This document shows positions 37,806 to 50,400 of a stretch of 64,000 nt of DNA, one piece after another. Positions within the stretch are counted from its first letter, which is position 1. Every line of letters begins with the position of its first letter. Under the pieces are notes generated by a model, which was not told the DNA's origin, searched no databases, and worked only from the letters and a program-made list of their open reading frames with translations. Location: the NCBI GenBank assembly GCA_000231825.2, contig JH720357.1, positions 233,171-297,170 of the forward strand, written 5' to 3'. The position numbers and the translations under genes are program-made. This DNA comes from Tetrahymena elliotti 4EA. Its lineage: Eukaryota; Ciliophora; Oligohymenophorea; Hymenostomatida; Tetrahymenidae.

Positions 37806-40206
37806 ATGTTCAACAACTTAAAAAAGCTTAAATTAGGAGAAATCCTTTAGGATTCTAAAAATTTCATATAAGTTAATAAAAAAACTCTTAGCATAATAGC
37901 TGCCTCTGCTGTAGTTGTTGCAGGCACTTATTACCTTTATAAAAAGAAGGGTAAAATATCATCTTAGAAATAAAAAAATATAAAGGATGAAGAAAGATAG
38001 TCCACAGACGTTTCAGATGATTCAGGCTTTATCTTAGAAGAGGATTCTAAAAGTAGCTTTTCAAATTTAGATTGTCTAAAATGTTCACACTATGATATAA
38101 TCTTGAATTTCAACAGTGATGCAAACATTATTCAAACAAGTGTAAATCAATTCTTAGAATAATCTATTTTATTAGATACATAAATAAAATTTTACATTTG
38201 AAGACTATTTTTAAGAGTTAACTTTATTTATAAATTACAAAAGGTCAAATATTCGTTTGTTGTTCAAAAAGAAACAAATGAAATATTGCTGGACATGGAT
38301 TAATAAGAAATAATCATTTGTGTTTTAGATGGTTTTAGCAAAAAATTTGAAATTAAGGAATTATCAAGAGAATAAGAAGATGGAGATAAACTTGGAGTTA
38401 GGGATATAAATTATGAAGCTTAAAATAGTTAGAGATAGTTGAGAATCGAAATAGAAAGATAGTTGGAAGTTGGAGAAAGATTTGAACTAACAATCAATTC
38501 GATTACCAGATAAATAATCCACCCATCAGTGAAATTGATTAACAACAGTGCTGAGCGTAATTAATTTATTAACAAACTAAATAAATAACTACTCCTACTT
38601 GAATATTCTACTTTATAAAGCATTTTCTTAATATTTTTATATAAAATTCAGCATAAAACAAAATTTTTGTATCAACTGGCAAAGGCAACTACAGTATATT
38701 CCCATGCTAGAATTACCCCTCGGCAATAGCTACATTTGATATTACAATATCAACTAAATAGCCATAGATCTTATAAAAGGAAAATAAAAAATAAAATGCA
38801 TAGTATAAAGGGATTACATCTGGATAGTATATAGCCAGCTACTAGTACTCAAATGAAAACTATGTATAATATTTAGATTTATTATGAAACAGCATATCAT
38901 ATTATGATCAAATTATTAAAAGACGATTTTTAGATGCCAAAGTAAAACAAAATTGCATAGATTTTAGATAGTAATAGGAAATATAGAAGAAATCAAAAGT
39001 AATAAAATGAATATTATTTAGCAATTAAAATAAAATTTTTATTCATAAAATGATAGTTAATTAATAAGTCTCTGTTTTTTAGATCAAAGATCAACATGAT
39101 ATAAATACTATTTAAAACAGATTTAAAATTATAAATGATAATCCTAACCTATATGAAAAACTGAATGCATTAAATTATGAATACACTAAGCCAACTTAAG
39201 TAAATAATTAAATGATGACCTTTTCAATTATTTAGTCAATTTGTAAATAAAAATAGTATTTCATTCTGCCACTAGAGATAGGTGAATATCAAAAAAATTC
39301 TCTTGAACCTATGAAATTTATACCTTCTTAGCATCTTATAAATAACAGCAAATAATTTAAAGAATTAGTCTTATAAGGACTAGCCATCAGCCAAATATAT
39401 GATCACTTAAATTTTGCAAATTCAACTCTATAAAAAGTTAATAAAGGTATGCATACTGCATTCAAATAAATAGATAAATCAATGAAATATGAAATGATAA
39501 ACTTATTTTTTTAATTATTAGAAATCTTAGCTTATTTTGTCAAATTGGGAATAGAATAAATCTGCAATTAGAGTTAGGTAAACAATAAACACATTTATTA
39601 ATTATAAAAAGCAAAAATAATATTTTTTTATAGTTTTAATACTCTTAGTTACTATTATACTTTCTTTTTATCTTAAGGCATTTTAAACTGAGATAAAAAT
39701 AATATTATTAGCAAATAATAATATATTCTCTTAGGAAATTTCAGATAAATTGTACAAGGAATATTTTTCCTGAGGATATTTTAGATAAATTAAGGAAACT
39801 AAATATTTTTAAAAGCTTTGAGTATTAAATAAAATGTTTTTATAATTAGATGCATAAAATTTTTATAAAAATGGCTTTTTTATGAAAATAGAAAATCAAT
39901 TTTTAAAAGTTAAATTTGAGTAGAGCTAAAATATTAAGAAGAATTTCTAAATCAAAGCGTATATTAAATGAATATTTTATAAATAGAATGAGTAAAAAAA
40001 GCATGTGTTTGAATAAATAAATGAAGAGACTAACTTTTTCAATAAGATTTAAAAAAAGTTTGATAAGGAATAAATAGAATAGTGCCTCATACAATATCTT
40101 TCTAAGACCTGTCTTTGTAAGTAGAGCGAGTAAATAAATTAATCAGCAATTAAATTAATTGTTTAAGAGTAAATAAAATTAATAGGGAAGAGATATAAAA
40201 TAATGA
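37806..40206 (+). CDS. Divergent M1-aminopeptidase-derived gene without the zinc domain
   Basis: Exons 37806-38141, 38244-38556 and the one starting at 38652 match the first exons of the anchored M1 paralogue in order, length class and intron phase (0, then 1). An N-terminal hydrophobic segment (TLSIIAASAVVVAGTYYLY) is followed by CLKCSHYDIILNF, matching [13 protein letters not shown]. Exon 3 has IFPCQNYPSAIATF where the paralogues have [14 protein letters not shown]. No GGMEN, HExxH or WLNEG follows. Later exons (to 38998, 39083-39577, and 39892-40206 ending in a basic tail) are open and coding-like but not recognisably M1. An in-frame TGA at 38885-38887 needs a short intron (for example TA|GTACTC to gaaacag) to be skipped. 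Splicing between 39578 and 39891 is unresolved, so either a fast-evolving gene or a decaying one is possible. Confidence 0.5.
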
Positions 40207-40401
40207 GTAATTCGAAAAGTAGATATATAAAAAATTAAAAAAAACAAAACACATTTCGTTTAAAAATATTGGTAATTGAACACTAATTTATTTATTTCAT
40301 GTAAATATTATATATTCATTCTAAATTATATATTTCCCTATAAATGCTTACATTCATTTTCATTTGTTATTCGTGATATAGAAATTTTATCTTTAATAAG
40401 T

Positions 40402-40602
40402 ATGTTTAAAATTATACCTTCAGTAAATAGATTCATTCATTCAAAAAGGATTTCAAATAATTATTTGATATCAATCAATCAAGCACACACAGACATTCAC
40501 TATTATCTGATTGAAGAAATTATAATTGGATGTTCAAATAAATTAAAATTAAGCAGAAAGGATATATTTTTGGCTAAAGTTAATGAAAATCAAGAAGAAT
40601 GA
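40402..40602 (+). CDS. Small open frame or isolated exon, unrecognised
   Basis: A 66-residue frame from ATG 40402 to TGA 40600-40602, rich in I, S and K (for example VNRFIHSKRISNNYLISI). It contains no TAA or TAG codons. It may be a stand-alone small protein or an exon of the gene that follows. No family recognised. Confidence 0.25.
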   Translation: MFKIIPSVNRFIHSKRISNNYLISINQAHTDIHYYLIEEIIIGCSNKLKLSRKDIFLAKVNENQEE

Positions 40603-40934
40603 ATATATTTTTGACTTAGATTAAATTTTAGACTTAATTTATTTTTATGACCAGCTTGCTTGCTAATCAATCACCTTTGAATTAAATTTATAAAATTAGA
40701 TTTTTTTTTCAAGCTGAATGGTTTAAATTTAATTCACAGAAATATGTATTGAGAAAAATTTATGTTATAAAATACATGTGATTTGGAAATCTTTCTATTT
40801 TATAAAAGTCCTACTAACCTACTTAATTAGAAATTTAATCTTTTATTAGTTTTTTTGGTAGATTTGTAAGTTTTCATTTTTTGTTTATTGGGCTCAAAAT
40901 TAAAGAAAAATCTTCATTGAGTTATTTTCTCTAG

Positions 40935-41789
40935 AAAATACAAATCAAGGATGAACATGTGAAAAAGAGAATGGACCAAGATAAAATTAATAATTACTCA
41001 CAGAAATTGCAAAAATTTTCAAAGCTAATAAACAAAGTAAACACTTTTATATCTCTGATCAAAAAAAAATACATAAATAGTATTATTTGTTAAATGTAAC
41101 ATTAAACAAAAGAGTTCTTCAAATTTATATCATCTGAATCTCAATACCATTTTCAAATAAAAGTATTACAAAAATATTTTATTTTAAATATAAATAGACA
41201 GTGCAAAACAAGATATGCATTTTTACCCATTTTTGAATAAGCAAATGTAAAAGAATTGAATGATTTAATTTAGATTCTAAGAGGTAAACAAATACTTTTT
41301 TTATTATACCAAAAATGAATCAAGTAATTAATGATATTTATTTACTTAAAATTATTTGAAAATTAATTTTTCAAATTGAATAGGGAATTTATTTTTTGAA
41401 GAAAAATATTTTTTTTGATGAAAACTGTAACAAAAGTTTTTAATTTATTCATTTAATTGTATTGTTAATAAATGATGAAAACAATCTAAAAATAGATGAG
41501 ACAATTTATTTAATCTAAAATAAATAAATATTTAGCATAATATTAGAAACATGGTTTCTTTAAAAAATGGCTATTTGCTCTACAAAATTGCAAAATAAAA
41601 AATTTTATTTTATCCTCTTTTTTAGATTTGGTTTGGAAATTGTTTGTAAAAGATTTAGATCAAGAAGATATTTTATGTTAAAAGTCTACATTTTTAATTG
41701 AGATGAATTTGAATGCACTAGTACAAATTTGTCTTTCTAAAAACAGGTGTGATAAATTTATAAATTTTTGCAATTGTTTAAAAGAATAA
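40935..41789 (+). CDS. Unidentified spliced gene, internal exons
   Basis: Three exons with matching phases are clear: 40935-41036 (KDEHVKKRMDQDKINNY), 41115-41283 (SSESQYHFQIKVLQKYFI, then FEQANVKELNDLIQIL) and 41626-41789 (DLDQEDILCQKSTFLIEM, LVQICLSKNRCDKFINF). A further exon may end at the GTAAG donor at 40866. I could not place the start or the end; the frame after 41789 runs to a TGA near 41951 if no donor is used. The residue pattern suggests an alpha-helical, soluble protein. No family recognised. Confidence 0.45.
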
Positions 41790-42566
41790 GTAAATACTTT
41801 TTCCTTTTTTTATCTTCTTTAATGTTATTACATTTAAAAATTGGTTTTAATTGACTCAATTTAAATTTCTGAGGGATTTATAATTTTGAAGTGCTTTATT
41901 TAGATTATTTTTAAAAGAAATATGTATTTAGTTCATTTATTATTTTTTTGAAAAAACAAAAAAAGGATTATTTATCTATCTCTACTAAATGATGAAAGAA
42001 AGAAAGAAAGACAATATTAATTTAATCACATATTCTAACATGAATTTGTGCGTTAAAGAAAAAATAAAAGTGAGTCTTAATATTGGTGTGAAATTAATTT
42101 TTTAAATCAGACTTTGAAAGCAAGAAAAATTGATTGGTAATGTGAGAGAGCTGTTTAAATACTAAAATGAATAAGATGAATGAAATATGAATTCTAAGTA
42201 TCTGTTACTCTTTTAAAAATGTATGTATTTTTCATGACGAAATTGTGATGAGATACTCCATGATTTATGATTGTAATTTGAATCAAGAATAATTTAATTA
42301 ATTATTAAGAAAGGAAGGGAGGGAGGGAACAAGAAAGAGAACCAGTATTTTTAATTAATGCATAAAAGAGTACTTAATAATTTTGAAAAGCATTTGATAT
42401 TTATTGTTTGCTTGTCTGTCTGTCTGTCAAAGGGCTAATTGTAATTCTTGAGCATGTATTTTTGAATATATTTTAATTAATTAAAAAAATTCTTTTTGTT
42501 TTTACGCAAACAAAATTTTGGTGAGAGAGTCGAGTCCATTTTACAAAACAAATAAAAGGAAGTAAA
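41790..42566. other. Low-complexity gap before the kinase-like gene
   Basis: Simple AT-rich and short-period sequence (gaaagaaagaaag near 41998, ggaagggaggga near 42314, tctgtctgtctg near 42417). No exon with coding character recognised. Confidence 0.45.
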
Positions 42567-45522
42567 ATGCATAAATTAACTTTGTTTTATGACTCTTGCT
42601 TTTTAGAATAAAATTATCAGCAAAGAAATAGAGCTGAGAACTCTAGGATCTTTATTAAATTAATGGCTTTATTTATTTTTTACTATTCTGTTTCAAGTTC
42701 GATCTCGCTTTGGCTTTCTTTTGATTCAAATAGCATGCTGATCACAATTTTTGGGATAATAACATTGATATTAATCCATGTTAATGTCATTTTTTTTCCA
42801 AAATATTTTAATCTGTTTGCGAGTTGCATAACGCTTGTAGTTGGGGCACTTTATTCTGCATAGATTATTTTTTCACATAAATAGAAAGAAGAAGGGGATG
42901 ACTTTTTTTTCTTCTATTTAGCAGGAAGTGCAATTCCTATACAAATAATTTCAGCTTTTTTGAGTTCTAACTTTCCTTTAACTTTTATCGCTTTAATAGG
43001 GTCTACTATAATGTAAGTTATTATTTTAAATATTTTGATGTGACCTATGTTAGTTACTGCTTTTTAATTAATTCGATGAAGGTTTTTTAAAATTTTTATT
43101 TTATTTACTGTGTAATAATTGATTAATTTCTACTTAAAAATTAATGCAGTAACAGATAAGTTCATTAAAATTATCAAACGCTAATAATCTATACATGTTT
43201 AATAATTTATTCTTTATTAAAAGGCACTACTCCACTATGAGTTCATCTGCATTCTATCACTACAAGTTTTAATATGGAGCTACTTCTCTTTTAGTTATTT
43301 TTTTCATTTATCTCATTTAGCAGTAGAAGAGAAAACTATTTCTCTCAGAAATTTCTAAAAGAGAATGGGAATTTATTGGAAAGAGCTTATTGCCCATCAG
43401 CATAATCACTGTGAAACTAAACTAAAAAAACTAATAAATCAACTATGACAAAATAAATGAGTATGCAAAGAAGTTGCTTAAGATAAACAATGAAGAAGAT
43501 TTTAAATATTTCTCAAAAAATACGATTGTGAATGATTAAATTGAGCATTTTCATCAAGAATCTGATTTGGCTAGCAAATCAACTTTTTTGATAAATTTCT
43601 CCAAATCTTAATCTGCAAAAACAAGTCTTTATTAACATTAATAAATATAATATGAAACACTTGAACAGAAGTTACAAAATCTCTTAAAATAAGATCATAA
43701 ATACAAATTCAATGATCACCTTAAAGATTTATTTAATGAAAAAACATCAAAATTAAAAAACTCATCTATAAATGAAAAATTTAGCAATCATTTAATAAAT
43801 TCCTTTAAACAAAACAAACAAGAAAGCAGTTTTTATGGAATTTTTAAAAGGGAAAATCATTCAATAAAAATTAAATTTTCAGCTTTTACTTAATAAAATT
43901 CGAGAGGAACATTTTGCTGTCTGATCATAAGGGAAATAGAAGAATAAATAAATGAGAATAAAGAGACAGCAACTTAAAACAGAAAAAATAATTTAGAAAG
44001 AATGTTCTTTGAGTGCTGTTTGTTTATTGGTAAAATTTTATTTTTTTGTTAATTTGAAGAATTTTTATTGAAGATTTAAAAATGAATAAAAAATAAAGGT
44101 GAAAAATTACAAAATATTGTAGAAAATATTTCAAATTAGGATGTAATCAAGGCTAATGTGTATTAGAGCTATAACAGAATGTATAATTATAAGGACTTCA
44201 TTCAAATTATGAAATAATAGTTTAAAATAAGACTAGAAAGCTATGATGTTTCATAAGTTTCATTAGAGTAGCTAAAAAATTAATTACAGATCGCATTTAA
44301 AAACTAAATAAATTTAAATCATTTGTAAATTACATAAGTAAACTGTCATTCATCAACATTAATAAATACTTATATCGAAAAACTAAATTAGCTATTGATA
44401 AATTTGATCAATAGTTCTATTCGAAATAGGTAAAATCCACTCTATAAGTAATAGACAAAAACGAATAAAATTAATTACCAATTTAACTTACAGTCTACTA
44501 AAAACTAATTCTCTGAATAGACAAACTATGAAGAGATACAACTAGAACTTAAATAATAAAAATTATCAACTTAACTTTTGTAAATTTAACAAGACTAAAC
44601 ATCTAAGTGTAGTAGCTTTTAAGAAAATTTATTTACAAATCAAGCTTTTAATATTTATCATCTCCCAGTTGTTCAAGATTTCCATAATAAAGTTGAAAGC
44701 GAATAGGAATATGAGGCAATTTAATATAACATTAATGATTAAAATGCAAATAATATTTCAATTTAATTTGAATTATTAAATGGAGATAATACAATATCAA
44801 ATGTACTCAAAATCAAAATCATTCAAGCTAAAATTGAATCATCCTTAAATCAGATACTCTTCATCTTGTAAAACTTGGAAACTTAAAGCTAAAGCATCAT
44901 TTAAGATCAGTGCAGCTCAGAACAAATCGAATGGAATGTTAGTCACAACATCATAGGAAACATAGGACCTTTTTATAATTTATTTGCAAAAATCAATGAA
45001 AATTAAGTAAATATTTCAAATATTTTTGAAAATTAAAAAATATTTTTTCAAAAATAATAATAGGAACAAGAATTTCATTTTTACATTTTTCAAAATGCAG
45101 AAATCATCAAAAATAAAGACTTTAATAAATAATAAATGTTTTAAAACTCTCTGTTTAATTAGCATTTGAATATTTCTAATACTGAATATTTTCATCTCAA
45201 TAATATAGAATAACTCAAAAGTTCAATTGGCTAATCCAATCTGAGCAACTCATTACCCATTAAATAAATTAACGAAGAAAGTAGCCAAAAAGTCAATTTA
45301 CCTTAAAAAATTGAATTTTAATACAACTCTTTTATTGACAAAGAAAGCATCTCTATTTAATCATCTGTAAACCAATCAACAATTTAATTTTAGAAAACTA
45401 CTTGTCAAAATATAACTCCTAACAACTAGAAGTACTAATTTTAAACCAAATTTATGAAAAATAATAAACTAACTGATAGCAAATCTCCTCTTGAATAACC
45501 AAATAAAGCTATTTATATATGA
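42567..45522 (+). CDS. Six-helix membrane protein resembling a degenerate histidine kinase
   Basis: Three exons (42567-43012, 43224-44029, 44099-45522) splice in phase to 891 residues. The N-terminal 190 residues contain about six membrane helices, including FGIITLILIHVNVIFF and the last, SLLVIFFIYLIQQ. A cytosolic region starting KREWEFIGKSLLPISIITV and ending FCCLIIREIEE resembles the sensor (PAS-like) part of ciliate membrane histidine kinases. Around residues 513-526, LNQLLINLINSSIR resembles the kinase N-box (typically NLLxNAxKF), with Ser where the metal-binding Asn is expected. I see no phosphate-accepting His motif, G-boxes or receiver domain. The rest is N/Q/S-rich. It looks like a membrane sensor that kept the scaffold but probably not kinase activity. 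The gene model is strong and the family call is tentative. Confidence 0.65.
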
Positions 45523-46338
45523 ATTTTTAACAAAATATAAAAACTATCCAATAAAATTAAATTTTAAATATTCTAAATTATTTCTCTTGTAAAATAAATT
45601 TATATTCTAACATAAATACTATTGTACTCAATTTTAACCAAATAAAAATATTCAAGAATCCTCTATTTAATTTTATTTTCTTTTCTTAATTCAGATTAAT
45701 TCAGGAATAAACAAGATTTTTTACCCTTAAAATAAATGTAAAAATAATAATATTATTATTAAAATATTAATTCTAGCTTATTTTTCTCAAAAGAATAAAA
45801 AAACCAAGTTTTTTAAATGAAACTGATTTGTTTCAATATTAATTTTATTTAAACAAGTAAAAACAAATTAAAAGAAAGCAAGTTTTATTTTTTTTTTGTT
45901 AATTTTTTGTATAGCTTGTTATTTTTTTGTATAACTTGTTATTTTTTTGTGGATACTCTTGTAAGAAATTAAAATCAAATTTTTGTCTTGTTATCATTGT
46001 TGAATTGTATAAAAGAGCAGAGGGATTAGTAGTAGAAGAATTAAATATTTTTTAAATGAAAAAAGGAAAAACAAATTGTTAATGAGATTTATGAGAGAGG
46101 TGATTATTTATTTATTGAACATGCATTTTAGAAAAATAAAGAAAACTTTGAAGAAAGAAAAAAATGGTGATTGTTGATGGATGAGTAAACAAATATAAGA
46201 CAAAAAGTAAGTAAAAATAGATACATAATAAATAAATAGATAAATATTTATTTAGCACATTTCATGCTTTGTTTTGATAGAAAAATTTTTATTTTATTAG
46301 TAAGTTATCCAAAATATGTAATTCATTTATTTAGATTC
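45523..46338. other. Convergent intergenic region
   Basis: Two genes end here from opposite sides. The only pattern seen is a short tandem repeat at 45902-45950. Confidence 0.5.
45902..45950. repeat. 20-bp tandem repeat
   Basis: About two and a half copies of atttttttgtataacttgtt between convergent gene ends. Confidence 0.6.
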
Positions 46339-49300
46339 TCAATATTATTATTATCTCTATGGAATTCCATTGTTTTAAGGATATGTTTTTTAACTATTAT
46401 GTTTATAGCTATTATTGTTATTGTTTACGAAGTTGCTGTTATTGTTATTATTGTTGTTATTGCTATTATAATTGTTATTGTAATTGTTGTTGCTGTTGTT
46501 ATTGTTATTGTAATAATTATTGTTGTAGTTATAATTGTTATTGGAATTGCTGTTATTGTTATTATTATTGTTGTTGCTGTTATAACTACTTCTTTTTTAA
46601 TATTAACCTCCATTAAAATTATTGTTGTTATTAGGATTGTAAGAATTGTTAGAGTTATAATTATTTTAATTGTTCATGTTGTTGTTGTTATTATTAGGGG
46701 TTTAGCCTTTGAAATTGTTATTGTTGTAATACTAATTGCTGCTGTTATCATTTTAGTTAGGATTACCATTGTTATTTTAGTATCCTTATTGACCTTAAGG
46801 AGCTTTATAATTTGGGTTACTAGGTCCTCCTTTTCTTACCTTTTTATCTGGTGACAAACTTGAAAATGAATTTAGTGTGTTGCTACTTGCATTTTTGGAT
46901 GACTAGGAGTTTGTTTCTTAAGTATTTGCTGCTGTTGCAAGCTAAGGCTGAATAGTTTCATCACTTTCTTCAGGAATATACTCAATATCTACTGCTTTTC
47001 TACTTTGTTTATGCTTACCAATGTATTTTATAAAATGGAATTTAAAACGAAGATTCATCAAAGATGAGTGTTTGAGCAAATCTTTAGGAACAGTAGTTAC
47101 TTAAAGGTCATCTAAATGAACAAAAACATCACTTGAGTCTTCATCTAAATTGAAAAAACCAAAGTTGTTTGAAGTATCAAAGAATTTCAATCTCCCTTTC
47201 TTTTTTTCATCTGTTTACTCTAAGACTTCAGGTTTCTTTGGCTCTTTGACTTTTTACTCTTCGATGTTATTGGAAGAGCCAACATTATTATTGCTGTTAC
47301 AAACTTTTTATTTCTATAGAGTCTTCGAACTTCCAATATTATTTTAATTGTTATTACTGTTGGTGTTAGTATTATTATTGTTCATAATATTTGGATTATT
47401 GTTGTAATTTGTATTGAAATTTTAGTTGTTCGTGTTGTTGCTATTTGAATTGGTTACATTCATTTTGTTATTGAAATTGTTATTCTTAGGCTCTTTTTAT
47501 ATTTTTTCATTTTGAATTTTAGACTAAGAAGGAGCCTTGTAATTATTTTGAGAGTAGTTGTTTTGAGTGTTGTTTTGTGTATTTTAAGGCGAGTTAAAAC
47601 TTTGTTTGTTATTCTAGTTATTATTATTGTTAGGGTTCATTCCATAGTTCTTTTGGTTAAATTATCTTTGCTTTTAGATTTCTTCACCGCTTCCTTGCGA
47701 TTGTAACGGCTAATCAGTTTGTGATTATTGTCTGTAGTGCATATTAAAATTCATGTTCGGCTATTATTAGGGTTGACTCGATTATCTGAAGAATACCTGC
47801 TAATTATCACTAGGAATCTATTAAGGATGATAAATGTTATCACTATCTAGTAAGGATGTAATATTATGAACATCATTTATGCTCGTGTTGAAATTAGAAA
47901 ATTATGAATCATTTTGTTAAGAGTAGTTTGACTAAATAGGTTGTTTTCTCCCAATTACATTCTAATTTATATTGTTTACTACTCTATCTGGGGGCACTAA
48001 AACACTTAAATTATCAATACTTCCAGGCTAAGTTCTATGAATTATAGCAGGTGGCAAATTTTAAGGAGGGGGAGGAGGTGTTGAAATATAAGTCTACTGA
48101 CCTATAGCTGAAATATTTGTAGGTGGAATGCCTTGGTTTATTGTTTAACTAGACGGATGATAATAAATATTCCCTATGATTGTTTATTGCTATTATTGCT
48201 ATTCTAGTGGTTGGGGTATGACTATTCTATTTTTATAAGGTTCTAATGGATTAGTCCCAATAGGAGCAAATGGAGGTTATGCATTTGAAGCTTGCTACTA
48301 TCCTTATTATTACTATTACTGAGGGAGATAAATTAACTAATTTTAATCTTAATATCTCACTGAATAAGGATAATGATGCATCTATTATTATTGCTGCTAA
48401 GAAGAAGAATACCATGCTTCAGATACATGCTAGTAATCAGCCTACATCTAAGGGGGAGGCTATGCAAAACTAATTAGTGATGAAAAAGTAAGAATTAATG
48501 ATATTTTAAAAGGAATATTTAATTTTAAATTACTCTTCATAATGGGGATAAGGAGATGCTAAGTAGTTGAAAGCTGGAGGGGGAGGTTATGTTGTGTAAG
48601 GGTTAGGTAGAGGAGAAGGAGCAGCATTAGCATAGTGTTGTTGATAGATAGGAGGTATTTAAGGTACTTAATACTGGTTATAATTATATGCGTTTAGCTG
48701 CTATTATTATTACATTTAGATATACATAAACTATTTGTATCCTACTGGTGAAATAGGAGCACATTCTTAGCTTTCTTCATTCTAATGAAGGAGTAGATTT
48801 GTCCATGGATCCAAGAATTCATTAAAGAATTTCCTTTTTGATTCTTCAACAGCAGTCTACTCATAATCATCATTGCATTCATTCAAGTTAAATGTAAAAT
48901 GCTTCTATGGTTTACTTTAAGTCATAATTCTTTCATTTGCTGTCTTCAAGTTATGGTAACCAACTTAAGCAGAAAATTCTTTATCTTTACTCTTTTCTTT
49001 ATCTTGATCTAATTCTTTTAAATTCTACTATGAAAAACTTCTTTTTAAAGTAAGTCCTTCTGCTGGTGCTGGGAACTTGTAAGGAGACATACGTCCTTCC
49101 CTTTTGTTTTCTTTCTCAAGTTGATGCTATTTATTTAATTTTAAAAAACAACTAATTAAAATTAATGCACTGAATCAAAATTAACATTTTTAGCTCCAGT
49201 ATAATAAATTTTTATAATAATCAGAAATGTGATTGATGTTTTAAGATAAATAAATTACCTAAAATTCTAAGTGAACGAAATCATGATCTGGGTTAACAAG

Positions 49301-50400
49301 CTCAGCATCAATAACTTTACCTAAAATCTATTTATTAAATATTTCTAAACACAAACGTTTGATAAATTAAGATTAAATTTAAAGTTATTTTAGTAATAAA
49401 TCAATCAATCAATCATACTTCGTAGACAAAATTTTGAGCCACCTTAGCATGATCTAAAAATTACTCATCATAAACTGGAGTGTATATACCATCATCCCAT
49501 AACAATTAAATAATTTTTGTGTGGTTTTTACTATTAAACTGCTTTGAATTCAAATAAGAATCTTCACCCACCTAGTTATTTTAAGGAAATATTGTTTACA
49601 TTTTTAAGCTCTTGAGATATATACATAAAATCAAATATATAGAGTGTTAGAAAATAAATATTTAATTACTGAGAACACAATCACTTTCACTTTGTAAATC
49701 ATGGACACTATTTCTAAATTAACCTAAAATTTTAAAGATAAATAAATTATTTATAGAGATTTGCATCAAAATTTATATTTTCTTAATGGTTATATCTTTA
49801 AATTGTTACTTAATTTTTCATTTTTATCAACAACATAAGTCTATAACCATTAATAAATATTCAAAAAAATATCTTACATCGTCGAAGATGGAAAGTTCTG
49901 GATTATTGCAGTAATCTGAAAGAAGCTAAAAGTTTTGATAGAATTTTTCTAAAGTTCTTGTAAGTTTCTATTTTAAGTTAAATGAAAAGAAATCACTAAA
50001 TTTCATTAAAAATAATTCTTTCGTTTTTGTTCAATGCAAGGAGAAATCGAAATATTTAGTTAGTACCTTTTGCTAAAAAAGTTTCTAAAAGTACTTGAAA
50101 CATAGAGCTTAAATTTCTTGATATTTACTAGTTGTGAAATAGAGACAATCTGAGACTGCTCTCATCAAATTAGATCCTCCCTATTAATTTAAATTTCTTT
50201 GCAAATGGTCAATTTTCATTACTAAAAAGAATTCTATCAATAGCCAAAGTAGATAATTAAATTACATCTGGAATAGGCCTAATTGCTAAATTGTTGCTAT
50301 GCAATAAGTTTTTAATAGATGAATTAATCAGTTAGGGCTAGTCTCGCTAATTTTGTATCTTAAGCAAAGCTTCTTAAAGAAGAGAGGAATTGAAATCCAT
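46339..50400 (-). CDS. OTU-like pseudo-deubiquitinase fused to a cold-shock domain and Q/N-rich tails
   Basis: Eight exons: 50266-50400, 50067-50180, 49878-49967, 49810-49840, 49419-49723, 49259-49327, 48534-49126, 46339-48469. They give 1155 residues in phase. Residues 41-58 read RPIPDGGSNLMRAVSDCL, aligning with the OTU active-site pattern P-x-P-x-D-G-x-C-L-F-R-A but with Asn49 for the catalytic Cys. Residues about 194-226 (QLLWDDGIYTPVY, then AQNFVYEIL) align with the OTU C-terminal GHYD-x-VY region of OTUD4/ALG13, with Ile203 for the catalytic His. A long P/Q/N-rich linker follows, then a cold-shock domain at about 871-944 (LKFFDTSNNFGFFNL, DVFVHLDDL, KYIGKHKQSRKAVDIEY). The last 210 residues are almost pure N/S/Y/Q. 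Cold-shock domains bind single-stranded nucleic acid, and Q/N-rich tails are prone to phase separation, so an RNA-granule protein is inferred. The in-frame reading across 49600-49680 might hide an intron. Confidence 0.8.

Noticed and set aside
39903..40094. Minus-strand L/F/I-rich frame
   Set aside because: The plus strand over these bases reads as a basic, TAA/TAG-containing exon that fits the upstream gene; the minus frame is its hydrophobic mirror.
41385..41440. Possible extra exon after the tag at 41384
   Set aside because: In the required phase it reaches TGA after about eleven codons. Skipping it joins the flanking exons in phase.
46264..46854. Long hydrophobic I/V-rich plus-strand frame, and Y/C-rich and T/I-rich frames over the same bases
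   Set aside because: They are mirror readings of the Asn-rich minus-strand tail (AAT/AAC repeats) of the OTU/cold-shock gene, whose frame continues smoothly through the region.
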